Positions 20,501 to 27,841 of a DNA stretch of 64,000 nucleotides are shown one piece after another. Each line of letters starts with the position of its first letter. Position 1 is the first letter of the stretch. The notes beneath the pieces were generated by a model that was not told the origin of the DNA, did no database searches, and was given only the letters and a program-made list of their open reading frames with translations. Source of the stretch: Chryseolinea soli (GTDB lineage: Bacteria > Bacteroidota > Bacteroidia > Cytophagales > Cyclobacteriaceae); the NCBI RefSeq assembly GCF_003589925.1, contig NZ_CP032382.1, forward strand, positions 6,882,001 through 6,946,000, written 5' to 3'. Both the position numbers and the translations under genes were made by a program.

Positions 20501-23500
20501 CACAGGCAAAAACGGTGGCGGTTCCCCAGGTACATTATTTCCAACCGGTGAAACTGAAAGCCGAACCCGGGGAGAAGGCCAGTTTTGCGGCGGGAACGTC
20601 GGAAGAAAAAATACGGGTGCTCTATGAAGTGGAGTATGATGGCAAACTGCTTTCGCAGGAATGGGTGACGTTGAGCAAAGAGCAACGCATTTTTGAGATC
20701 GCCGTGAAAGAAGAACACCGGGGCAATCTGGGTGTGCATTACACTTTTGTGAAGAACAACCGGTTATACACCGAGAACTTTACGGTGGAGGTCCCCTACA
20801 CCAACAAGATGCTGGACGTTTCGTTCGAGACCTTCCGCGACAAGTTGCTTCCCGGCCAACAAGAACAGTGGAAGATCCGTGTGAAAGGAAAGAACGCCGA
20901 CAAGATCGCGGCGGAGATGGTGGCCACTTTGTATGATGAGTCTTTGGACGTATTCAGATTCCATGACTGGTTCGCTGATTTTTATTCGTCTACTTATGCG
21001 CAATTGTCCTGGAAGAGCGAGCGTGGATTTTTACAACGTGAACTGACGGGGCGCTCAGAGTACTGGAATCCTCCGCATGTGCGTTATCCGTCGGGAGTCA
21101 GTTATGATGCGCTCAATTGGTTTGGATACTATACGTATGGCCGCCACGTGGTGAGGACTGCCCGGTATAGGGCCGGAGGCGCTGCTCCGGGGATGGCTTT
21201 GTCGATGGCGGCTCCTATGGAAGAAAAAGAAAGTTCCAAGAAGGCGGAGGGAGAATTGATGCTGAACCAAGACAAGGCGACGTTGGACACAGCAGGCGCA
21301 AAACCTGAAGACCCTAAGAAAGCGCAGGCACAAAAAGCACCCGAAGATCTCTCCGATGTAAAGGTCCGCACTAACTTCAACGAAACCGCATTCTTCTTCC
21401 CCCACTTGCAAACCAACGAAGCGGGCGAGATCATCGTGAACTTCACCGTTCCCGAAGCTTTGACCCGTTGGAAGATGTTAGGCTTTGCGCATACACAGGA
21501 TTTGAAATATGGCTTTGCCACCAATCACCTGGTGACACAAAAAGACCTGATGGTCGTGCCCAACGCTCCCCGCTTCTTCCGCGAAGGCGATAAGATGACG
21601 TTCTCTGTAAAGATCAGCAGCCTGGTAGACCAGGCGTTGACCGGCCAGGCTCAGCTCGAGTTCCGCGACGCGCTTACTGGCAAGCCCGTCGACGCACAAA
21701 TGAAAAATATCAACGCCTCGAAGAGCTTTTCAATCGGCGCGCGCCAAAGCACGGCCGTGGAATGGAGCATCGAGATCCCCGAAGGATTGCAGGCCCTCTC
21801 CTATCGTGTTGTGGCCAAGGCGGGCAATTTCTCCGACGGCGAAGAGATGACGGTGCCGGTGGTGACCAACCGCATGCTGGTGACGGAAAGCTTGCCGCTG
21901 CCCATCCGAGGCAAACAAAGCAAGACCTTCCGTTTCGAAAAATTGTTGGCGAACAATTCCAGCACGCTGAAACATCAGCAGTTTACACTGGAGTTCACCT
22001 CCAACCCTGCGTGGTACGCCATCCAAGCCCTGCCCTACCTCATGGAATATCCCTACGAGTGCGTAGAGCAGACGTTCAGCCGTTTCTATGCCAATAGCAT
22101 CGCATCGCACGTGGCGAACAGCCACCCGCGCATCCGCCAGGTGTTCGAGACCTGGAAGAATGTTCAGCCCGATGCGTTGCTTTCGAACCTGGAAAAGAAC
22201 CAGGAGCTGAAGTCGGCCTTGCTGGAAGAAACCCCTTGGGTGTTGCAAGCACAAAATGAAACCGAACGCAAACGCAACGTGGGCCTGTTGTTTGACTTGA
22301 ACCGCATGGCCAACGAACAAGACCGCGCGCTCGACAAAGTGGCCAAAGCCCAAACGCCCAACGGTGGGTTTACGTGGTTCCCCGGTTTCCCCGAAGACCG
22401 CTACATGACCCAACACATCGTGAGCGGACTGGGCCACCTGGATGCATTGGGTGTTAAATCCATACGCACAGACAACCGCACCTGGCAAATGGCCACGCAG
22501 GCGCTGGAATATATGGATAACAAATTGGCCGACGACTATGAAGACCTCAAGCGACGCGTCAGACGCAAGGAAGCGAAGCTAGAAGACAATAACCTGGGTT
22601 ATCTGCAAGTGCACTACCTGTACACGCGCAGTTACTTTAAAGATGTGAAGATCTCTTCGCACGCACAGGAAGCCTTCCGGTATTATACCGGCCAAGCCAA
22701 GAAATATTGGCTGTCGCAAAACCTGTACATGCAAGGCATGCTGGCCCTTGCCCTGCACCGCTCCGGCGACAAGGTGACACCGGCCGGCATGATCAAATCT
22801 TTTTCGGAACGCGCCCTGCGCTCAGAAGAGATGGGCATGTATTGGAAGAGCGACCGCGGTTACTACTGGTACCAGGCGCCCATCGAAACCCAGGCGCTGA
22901 TGATCGAAGTGTATGATGAAGTGGCCGCCGATATCAAATCGGTGGAAGACTTGAAAGTGTGGTTGCTCAAACAGAAACAAACTCAGGACTGGAAAACAAC
23001 CAAGGCCACCTCCGAAGCCTGCTATGCGCTGTTGCGCCGCGGCACCGATCTGTTGGCTAGTACACAATTAGTAGAAGTGAAAGTAGACAACAAAGTGGTG
23101 GACCCCACGAAACGCGACGACGCCAAGCTGGAAGCTGGCACCGGTTATTTCAAGACCGCCTGGCAAGCCGGCGAGATCACCAACGGCATGGGTAACATCA
23201 CCGTCACCAAGTCAGACGACGGCGTGGCGTGGGGCGCGGCCTACTGGCAATACTTCGAGCAACTCGATAAGATCACACCGGCCGAAACGCCGCTGAAGCT
23301 GAAGAAGGACCTGTTCCTCCAGCAAAACACGGACCGCGGTCCAGTGATCACGCCAGTGAACGACAAGACGCTTTTGCAGGTGGGTGACCTCGTGAAGGTG
23401 CGGATCGAACTTCATGTGGATCGCGATATGGAATACGTTCATCTCAAAGACATGCGCGCCGCCGGTTTCGAGCCTGTGGCTACGCTGTCGACCTATCGCT

Positions 23501-23709
23501 ACCAGGATGGCTTGTATTATTATGAGAGTCCGCGCGACCTGGCCACAAACTTCTTTATCGGCTATCTGCCGAAAGGCACCTATGTGTTTGAATATGCGCT
23601 GCGCGTATCGCAGAAGGGTGACTTTTCGAATGGGATCACGACGATACAATGCATGTATGCGCCGGAATTCAGCAGCCATTCGCAAGGTATTCGCGTGAAT
23701 ATGAAATAG
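17542..23709 (+). CDS. Alpha-2-macroglobulin family protein with thioester motif
   Basis: The product is 2055 aa with a signal peptide (LILNIALAQ) and no lipobox, so periplasmic or surface. After a long helical N-terminal part (about 30-390) come macroglobulin beta domains (start near 397; MG2-type YRPGQTVYFKG at about 625). A variable stretch around 1200-1265 (low-complexity MALSMAAPMEEKESSKKAEG) could be the bait region. The conserved block EAGEIIVNFTVPEALTRWKM is near 1290. The thioester motif is Cys1507-Val-Glu-Gln1510 (YPYECVEQTFSR), followed by an all-helical domain. Family members trap proteases by cleavage of the bait and covalent thioester attack. Retained Cys-x-Glu-Gln suggests it is active. 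Unlike many proteobacterial homologues, no penicillin-binding protein 1C gene is next to it; the following lipoprotein gene is convergent. Confidence 0.92.
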   Translation: MNFLARIVALSLILNIALAQTKSVPMTPFNYEKAWKEVADFESKGLPQSALTVVNTIYAQAKKDANAPQLVKAVVHKLKFTEYEEEDEFAKNLAVVEAEARTATYPVKPILHTMLGEMYWNYYQQNRWRFNQRSQTVNVDNNDVTTWSLDKIVAATFHHYKLSLEDAGKSKAATIEIFPEVIQRGNDAGRTYRPTLYDFLAQRAIQFFSGDEANITRPADAFALDQEAYLSTAKTFATLSIRSQDTLSMKFQALVLLQELIRFHLPDKDPSALVDVDLQRLFLVKNNFTLSTKNELYRKALEQLEQEVIVHPISTRVTYAIAQTYVEASRLYKPLQSDEHKQDLKTAYAICDGALKRFPKSEGAIQCENLQEELRQKSISAVVEENNLPDQPFRSRIEYKNFTSLYYRIIKTTRQTVAAQRKSLDKVDYDKREQKFLQYFLAQPVVKSGSFTLPDDGDYQLHSLEVKLEGVPVGEYMIVFSNLADFATEHNGLAYAFTSVTNISYVHRNNADGSTDFFVLHRQSGEPLAGVTASVLVSNYNYRSNKYETKVVTTLTSDARGFFKVPFFQDESRRNFSVLFTYQNDVNSTRAIDGDEYYYGGIPQYIHGEREHHIQTFFFLDRAIYRPGQTVYFKGLVVDTDGRTSQIRKDHHSTIALYDVNGEQRADVSVVTNAYGTFSGTFTAPASGLMGNMQLVDQSNNSSIDFSVEEYKRPKFEVGFDPVKGTFRLADTVNTVGFARAYSGANIDGAKVHYRVVRVARFPFWWWCRWGYYPTSPEVEIKHGDTQTDANGKFSIDFTALPDGTVDKASDPTFSYTVYADVTDINGETHSSSTTVEVGYKALVVNVAMPNLDKSNTTQMKQEFSIQANNLSGQPEAAKGDIHIYALKAPAKTFRPRFWEQSDRHLYTQEEYYKLFPYDLYADESNHFKWERGTDVFALKFDTEKQKTFTIQNLHQWKEGQYVLEITSTDKFGQPVKEVSYFSVFAPQAKTVAVPQVHYFQPVKLKAEPGEKASFAAGTSEEKIRVLYEVEYDGKLLSQEWVTLSKEQRIFEIAVKEEHRGNLGVHYTFVKNNRLYTENFTVEVPYTNKMLDVSFETFRDKLLPGQQEQWKIRVKGKNADKIAAEMVATLYDESLDVFRFHDWFADFYSSTYAQLSWKSERGFLQRELTGRSEYWNPPHVRYPSGVSYDALNWFGYYTYGRHVVRTARYRAGGAAPGMALSMAAPMEEKESSKKAEGELMLNQDKATLDTAGAKPEDPKKAQAQKAPEDLSDVKVRTNFNETAFFFPHLQTNEAGEIIVNFTVPEALTRWKMLGFAHTQDLKYGFATNHLVTQKDLMVVPNAPRFFREGDKMTFSVKISSLVDQALTGQAQLEFRDALTGKPVDAQMKNINASKSFSIGARQSTAVEWSIEIPEGLQALSYRVVAKAGNFSDGEEMTVPVVTNRMLVTESLPLPIRGKQSKTFRFEKLLANNSSTLKHQQFTLEFTSNPAWYAIQALPYLMEYPYECVEQTFSRFYANSIASHVANSHPRIRQVFETWKNVQPDALLSNLEKNQELKSALLEETPWVLQAQNETERKRNVGLLFDLNRMANEQDRALDKVAKAQTPNGGFTWFPGFPEDRYMTQHIVSGLGHLDALGVKSIRTDNRTWQMATQALEYMDNKLADDYEDLKRRVRRKEAKLEDNNLGYLQVHYLYTRSYFKDVKISSHAQEAFRYYTGQAKKYWLSQNLYMQGMLALALHRSGDKVTPAGMIKSFSERALRSEEMGMYWKSDRGYYWYQAPIETQALMIEVYDEVAADIKSVEDLKVWLLKQKQTQDWKTTKATSEACYALLRRGTDLLASTQLVEVKVDNKVVDPTKRDDAKLEAGTGYFKTAWQAGEITNGMGNITVTKSDDGVAWGAAYWQYFEQLDKITPAETPLKLKKDLFLQQNTDRGPVITPVNDKTLLQVGDLVKVRIELHVDRDMEYVHLKDMRAAGFEPVATLSTYRYQDGLYYYESPRDLATNFFIGYLPKGTYVFEYALRVSQKGDFSNGITTIQCMYAPEFSSHSQGIRVNMK

Positions 23710-23805
23710 GCGCCGTGTGGGTCCTTCCATTCGGGACGAAAGTTATTTTTGTATCGAATGGAAGGCATCTTGCGCGGGATTGAACGCGCCGTTGCTCCGG
23801 GCCGC

Positions 23806-24342
23806 TTAGCGCATGGCCAGTTTAAAGATCCCGTTGGAAATATTGATCTGCTTACGGGTTTGGGCGTCGGTGCCCGTGAAGTTGAACGTTCCTCCGATTA
23901 TTCCGAGATCCCAATTGATCCCTTTGATGGTGATGGTGCCCGCAGTTGATTCATAGTATGCAGGGACGGTGCTGGAAGGATTGGGTGTGTAAAAAGCGCT
24001 GGATCCACCGCGCTGACCGGGAGATGTGAGTTGATAAACTTGTCCGATCACGGGATCTTTCGGAAGACGGAGTGTAATTTGGGAGGTGCGGGCCGTATCC
24101 ATGACCACGATTTCACTTCCACTACTCAATGGAGTGCTTAATGCAGTGTTGTCGACATTAGCAATCCAAAGCTTTCCGTCGACAGTGGCGTGCATAAAAA
24201 GGTCAATGGGCGGACGCAGATCGCCGGACGGGGTGTCGTCGGGTGTGCAGACGTTGCATTGGATGATGATGATCTTGGGTTCGGTGCAGGCGGAGAAGAG
24301 TACGGCGGCACAAAGGGTAAGGAGAACGAAGAGGGATTTCAT
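23806..24342 (-). CDS. Small lipoprotein, possibly DUF6252-like
   Basis: The product is 178 aa. A lipoprotein signal peptide ends in the lipobox FSAC (Cys at about residue 19). The mature part is beta-rich, with FMHATVDGKLWIANVDNTAL and a terminal SNGIFKLAMR strand. This resembles the small Bacteroidota lipoproteins that carry a 'FTATVDG' opening (DUF6252-like), but the match is only by pattern. It is convergent with the macroglobulin gene and has no recognisable partner. A repeat copy sits directly upstream of its start. Confidence 0.7.
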   Translation of the reverse strand: MKSLFVLLTLCAAVLFSACTEPKIIIIQCNVCTPDDTPSGDLRPPIDLFMHATVDGKLWIANVDNTALSTPLSSGSEIVVMDTARTSQITLRLPKDPVIGQVYQLTSPGQRGGSSAFYTPNPSSTVPAYYESTAGTITIKGINWDLGIIGGTFNFTGTDAQTRKQINISNGIFKLAMR

Positions 24343-24784
24343 AAATAGTAGTTAGTGTTCAGTAGTAAGTAGCCAGTAGTCAGTTGTTCGTGGTTAAGAA
24401 TGGGGCAAAACTAGGTTGGTCTACTGCAATGGGATTTCAGTTTGTGGTGGGGAGGTATTTTTCTCTTACATGAAAATCTTGTAAGGTTTCACACCGTTCG
24501 GTCGGGATTTCAGCTTTCAACGTCCATCCCAGACTGAACTCGTCATTCCGGTTCGGCTGCTGTTTGCATTTTTTTTAGAGAGTGGATTGGCGGTGCGTCT
24601 CGGAGTAGATAAAAAATATCAGAAGGTCTATGCCGTTCGTGTAAACCTTCCGGTTTTTAGCATTCGCCCAAACCCTCCACTCGCCTGCTGTTTCTTGCCG
24701 CTCGCTCATCGGATACGCCCGGTTGCTCAATGCAAATTCTTCACCTCTGCCTGTGTCGGTAACGTTGCGAAAACTCATGTCGTC
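24343..24784. other. Intergenic region with repeat and hairpin
   Basis: This stretch of 442 bp holds a repeat copy (24346-24385) and a hairpin (GAAGGT/ACCTTC, about 24622-24650). The frame upstream of ATG 24785 is open back to a TTG at 24587, but its Cys/Pro-rich composition is unlike the protein that follows. No confident promoter is seen. Confidence 0.45.
24346..24385 (+). repeat. Copy of the dispersed CAGTAGCCAGTAG repeat
   Basis: The core AGTAGTAAGTAGCCAGTAGT is the same family as at 16191, with a diverged left half (TAGTTAGTGTTCAGTAG). Confidence 0.8.
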
Positions 24785-26956
24785 ATGAAAGCTTTTCCGT
24801 ATTCGTTTATCAAAAAGGATCAACTGCACGCCTTCCATCAACAACTTTCAAACTACAAGCTCCAGGTTTCGGGGGCCACAGAATTTGTGAAGGCCATTGA
24901 GCAGGGAAATCTTGACATTCCGTATGATTCGGGCACGGAAGCGGATGGCGAAAATGCGTTGGCCTCGTCGCTGGTGAGCATGCGCGACCAGATGAAAAAG
25001 TTTTCGGCCGAAGAGCGGCAACGCAACTGGGTGTCGGAAGGGCTGGCCAAGTTTGTGGACATCCTGCGTTCCAAGAATAATGACATCACCCAACTGTCGA
25101 ACGACATCATCAGCCAACTGGTGAAATACCTGAATGCCAACCAGGGTGCCCTCTATATCCTGAATGACGACGATAAGAAAGACGTTTACCTGGAGATGGC
25201 GGCATGCTATGCCTACAACCGTCAGAAGTTCCTCACCCAACGGTTTGAATTGGGAGAAGGCATCATCGGACAAGTGGCGCTGGAAAAAAGAACGACCTAC
25301 CTGAAAGATATCCCCAAGAACTACATCCGCATCACGTCGGGGCTGGGCGAAGGGCTTCCCCGCAATTTGCTGATCGTGCCCTTGAAGATCGAGGAACGTG
25401 TGTTTGGTCTCGTGGAGATTGCGTCGTTCAACGAGATCAAAACCTACCAGATCGAATTCGTGGAGCGCCTCGGGGAAAGTATCGCTTCCACCATCTCGGC
25501 GGCCAAAGTGAGCTCGAGCACACAGAAGCTGTTGCAAGAGAGCCAGGCGCAAGCCGAACAAATGCGGTCGCAGGAAGAAGAGATGCGTCAGAACATGGAA
25601 GAGCTCTCGGCCACACAAGAGGAAATGCATCGCGTGATGAAAGAGATGCAGGGCAAGGAAAAATACATGACCGACCTGATCAATGCCTCCAAAGACTCCA
25701 TCCTCACCGTGGACCGGAACATGAAGGTGATCAATTGCAACCGGGTGTTCAGAGCCACCTATTCGGGATCGGGTCTGGATATCGACAAGGGTTTCGACAT
25801 TTCCAATTTGTTTGCCACGCAGGAAGAAAAGACCCGCTATAAGAATCTCTACAAACGCGTTTTCGACGGTGAGACCTTCGATGTTTCGGACCATTATAAG
25901 TTCCAGGGCATGGAGGCATACTACATCGTTACCTACAGTCCCATTCACAACGACCAGGGGGAGATCATTGCCGCCGCCGTTTTTGTGAAAGATGTCACGG
26001 AGATCACCCGCGCCCGGGATGCCGCCCAGCAGCAAACCGAAGAGCTGAAAGCGCAGGAGGAAGAACTCCGCCAAAACATGGAGGAGCTTTCGGCGACGCA
26101 GGAAGAAATGCAGCGCGTGCTCACCGAAGTGCAAAACAAGGAGAAGTATCTGCTGGAAGTATTGAACGCCACGAACGATTCCATTTTCACGATGGACAAG
26201 GACTACCGGATCATCGGCTCCAACAAAGTGTTCAGCGGCGCGCTGGAGGCCATGGGGCTAAAGGCGGGCAAGGGTTTTGAAATGCTTTCGCTGTTTGCCC
26301 ACGACACGGTGCAGCAGGCACAGCAAAAGGCGTATTATGATCGCGCCCTGGCGGGTGAACATTTTGAGGTATCGGATAGGTTTATGACCAACGGGGTGGA
26401 GTCTTATTATATGAATCACTACTCCCCCATCCGCGATGCGGAGGGAAAGATCTATGCCATCGCCTGCTATGCCAAAGATGTGACGGCGTTGATGATGGCA
26501 CGAAACGAGAATACGGCTATGCGGCAGTCGTTGGAGGTGCGTGAAAATGTGTTTGGGGTAACGACCATTCTTTCGGAGGCGGACCTGTTTGGGAATATCA
26601 CTTTTGTGAATGATAAGTTGTGTGCGGTCTCGAAATATTCCAGGGAAGAATTGATCGGGAAGCCGCATAGCATTTTGCGTCACCCGGATATGCCGAAGGA
26701 GTTGTTCAAGGAATTTTGGGATACGTTGAAAAAAGGCGGTGTGTTCCGGGGGATCATTAAAAACAAGGCGAAAGACGGTAGTGTCTATTGGGTGGATGCT
26801 TCTATCGTGCCGGTGAAGGATGCTTCGGGAAATATTGTGAAATATGTTGGCGCGCGGTATCCTATCGAGGATGAGGATATTGCTACGTTGATGTATAACC
26901 GGCAGGCGAGGAAATTGAAGTTGCCGTTGTTGAAGGAGAATGAGGTGTCTCGATAA
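24785..26956 (+). CDS. GAF and multiple PAS domain sensor protein without visible output domain
   Basis: The product is 723 aa from ATG 24785 (MKAFPYSFIKK), with no membrane segment. After a helical N-terminus comes a GAF domain (about 95-250, ANQGALYILNDDD, GEGIIGQVALEKR, LIVPLKIEERVFGLVEIASF). A coiled coil follows (SQEEEMRQNMEELSATQEEM), then a PAS domain, a near-copy of the same coiled coil, a second PAS and a third Aer-like PAS (ITFVNDKLCAVSKYSREELIGKPHSILRHPDMP). The coiled-coil plus PAS unit is clearly duplicated. The chain ends at the third PAS with no kinase, cyclase or methyl-acceptor domain, so it must signal through another protein or regulate by binding. No kinase gene is adjacent. 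Confidence 0.88.
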   Translation: MKAFPYSFIKKDQLHAFHQQLSNYKLQVSGATEFVKAIEQGNLDIPYDSGTEADGENALASSLVSMRDQMKKFSAEERQRNWVSEGLAKFVDILRSKNNDITQLSNDIISQLVKYLNANQGALYILNDDDKKDVYLEMAACYAYNRQKFLTQRFELGEGIIGQVALEKRTTYLKDIPKNYIRITSGLGEGLPRNLLIVPLKIEERVFGLVEIASFNEIKTYQIEFVERLGESIASTISAAKVSSSTQKLLQESQAQAEQMRSQEEEMRQNMEELSATQEEMHRVMKEMQGKEKYMTDLINASKDSILTVDRNMKVINCNRVFRATYSGSGLDIDKGFDISNLFATQEEKTRYKNLYKRVFDGETFDVSDHYKFQGMEAYYIVTYSPIHNDQGEIIAAAVFVKDVTEITRARDAAQQQTEELKAQEEELRQNMEELSATQEEMQRVLTEVQNKEKYLLEVLNATNDSIFTMDKDYRIIGSNKVFSGALEAMGLKAGKGFEMLSLFAHDTVQQAQQKAYYDRALAGEHFEVSDRFMTNGVESYYMNHYSPIRDAEGKIYAIACYAKDVTALMMARNENTAMRQSLEVRENVFGVTTILSEADLFGNITFVNDKLCAVSKYSREELIGKPHSILRHPDMPKELFKEFWDTLKKGGVFRGIIKNKAKDGSVYWVDASIVPVKDASGNIVKYVGARYPIEDEDIATLMYNRQARKLKLPLLKENEVSR

Positions 26957-27466
26957 GACGCGGATTGGAATCTAGTTTGCGTTGGATTGATATCGGTGTG
27001 TTGCATTTACGATGTGTGTGAATGACGGTTATAAGGTGCTGCAGGATAAAATCTAAGTCTATCGCCGCGTGCAGGTAACCCGCGAAAACGGGTTGAATCC
27101 AAAAATGCTTGCTTACCCCCAGGTTCGCTGCCCTACGGGCTTGGTCTTTGTTTATTTTAATATGGGGCGTTAGGGGTCGCGGTTGGTGTTAAGCCAATGT
27201 GCTTTAAACATGGAAAAATTTGGAGCGGGGTAATGTGATGGGCTGTGGGACAATCAAAGAAAACGTCTAAGTGCATCCCAAACCTGCCCATAAGGGCCAT
27301 CCCAGGGCATAAATCCGCGTATGCAGGCCGTTAATTTGGTGGATGAGGGCTGGAAGGTGGGATAGCGATTTATCCACCATACAAATTTAATTCAGCTTCT
27401 GCAACTCTGTTCCTGTAGATGACTTGTACATTTTTCTTTTTATCATTGTAACACCTTACACGATCA
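26957..27466. other. Non-coding region with small hairpins, possibly a structured or repeat element
   Basis: This stretch of 510 bp has no plausible gene. It holds the hairpin AACCCG-CGAAAA-CGGGTT (about 27077-27094), a GC-rich patch (GGTTCGCTGCCCTACGGGCTTGG, split here as GGTTCGCTGCC and CTACGGGCTTGG) followed by an AT stretch and GGGGCGTTAGGGG, and GCCCATAAGGGC near 27288. The layout resembles decayed palindromic intergenic elements of Bacteroidota. A TATCATTG box near 27441 could be the promoter of the next gene. Confidence 0.4.
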
Positions 27467-27805
27467 ATGGAAAACAATCACCAGGTTCAGGAGCATTCTA
27501 AGGTCTCGATCGAAAAAATTATTGACAGTATCCGCGAATCCAGGGATAGTCTTATCTCGGGTTTTCTGCTGGGGTCTACGCTTGTCCCTTTCCTGGAACA
27601 AAATTTCAATGTCGCTACATTAAGTCCCATCAAACTTGAATTCCTGAAACGGGACCTCAAGGAATTGCAAATTTCCACGTTGGACCTCGTACATTATGCT
27701 TCCCTCATCAAACAAATGCGGGATGCCAACACCTACCTTCCTGTGACCGATCACCCCCTGGTGTTGCAGGAAATACGGACGGTGTGCCAGAAGTACTGTT
27801 CCTAG
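27467..27805 (+). CDS. Small helical protein of unknown function
   Basis: The product is 112 aa with no signal peptide or cysteine motif apart from a CQKYCS tail. It is mostly predicted helical (IEKIIDSIRESRDSLISGFL; IKLEFLKRDLKELQISTLDL), with a central hydrophobic stretch too short to be a clear membrane span. I do not recognise the family. A TATCATTG box just upstream and normal codon composition support it as real. It converges on the trehalose synthase gene 36 bp away. Confidence 0.6.
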   Translation: MENNHQVQEHSKVSIEKIIDSIRESRDSLISGFLLGSTLVPFLEQNFNVATLSPIKLEFLKRDLKELQISTLDLVHYASLIKQMRDANTYLPVTDHPLVLQEIRTVCQKYCS

Positions 27806-27841
27806 TCCTTTCTCCAAGCTTCTCCCCCATTCTGCGATCGA

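Noticed and set aside
19660..22488. Long minus-strand frames opposite the macroglobulin gene
   Set aside because: No domain or start signal; composition reflects codon bias of the sense gene.
24587..24784. N-terminal extension of the PAS protein from TTG 24587
   Set aside because: Cys/Pro-rich composition unlike the domain that follows; ATG 24785 gives a normal N-terminus.
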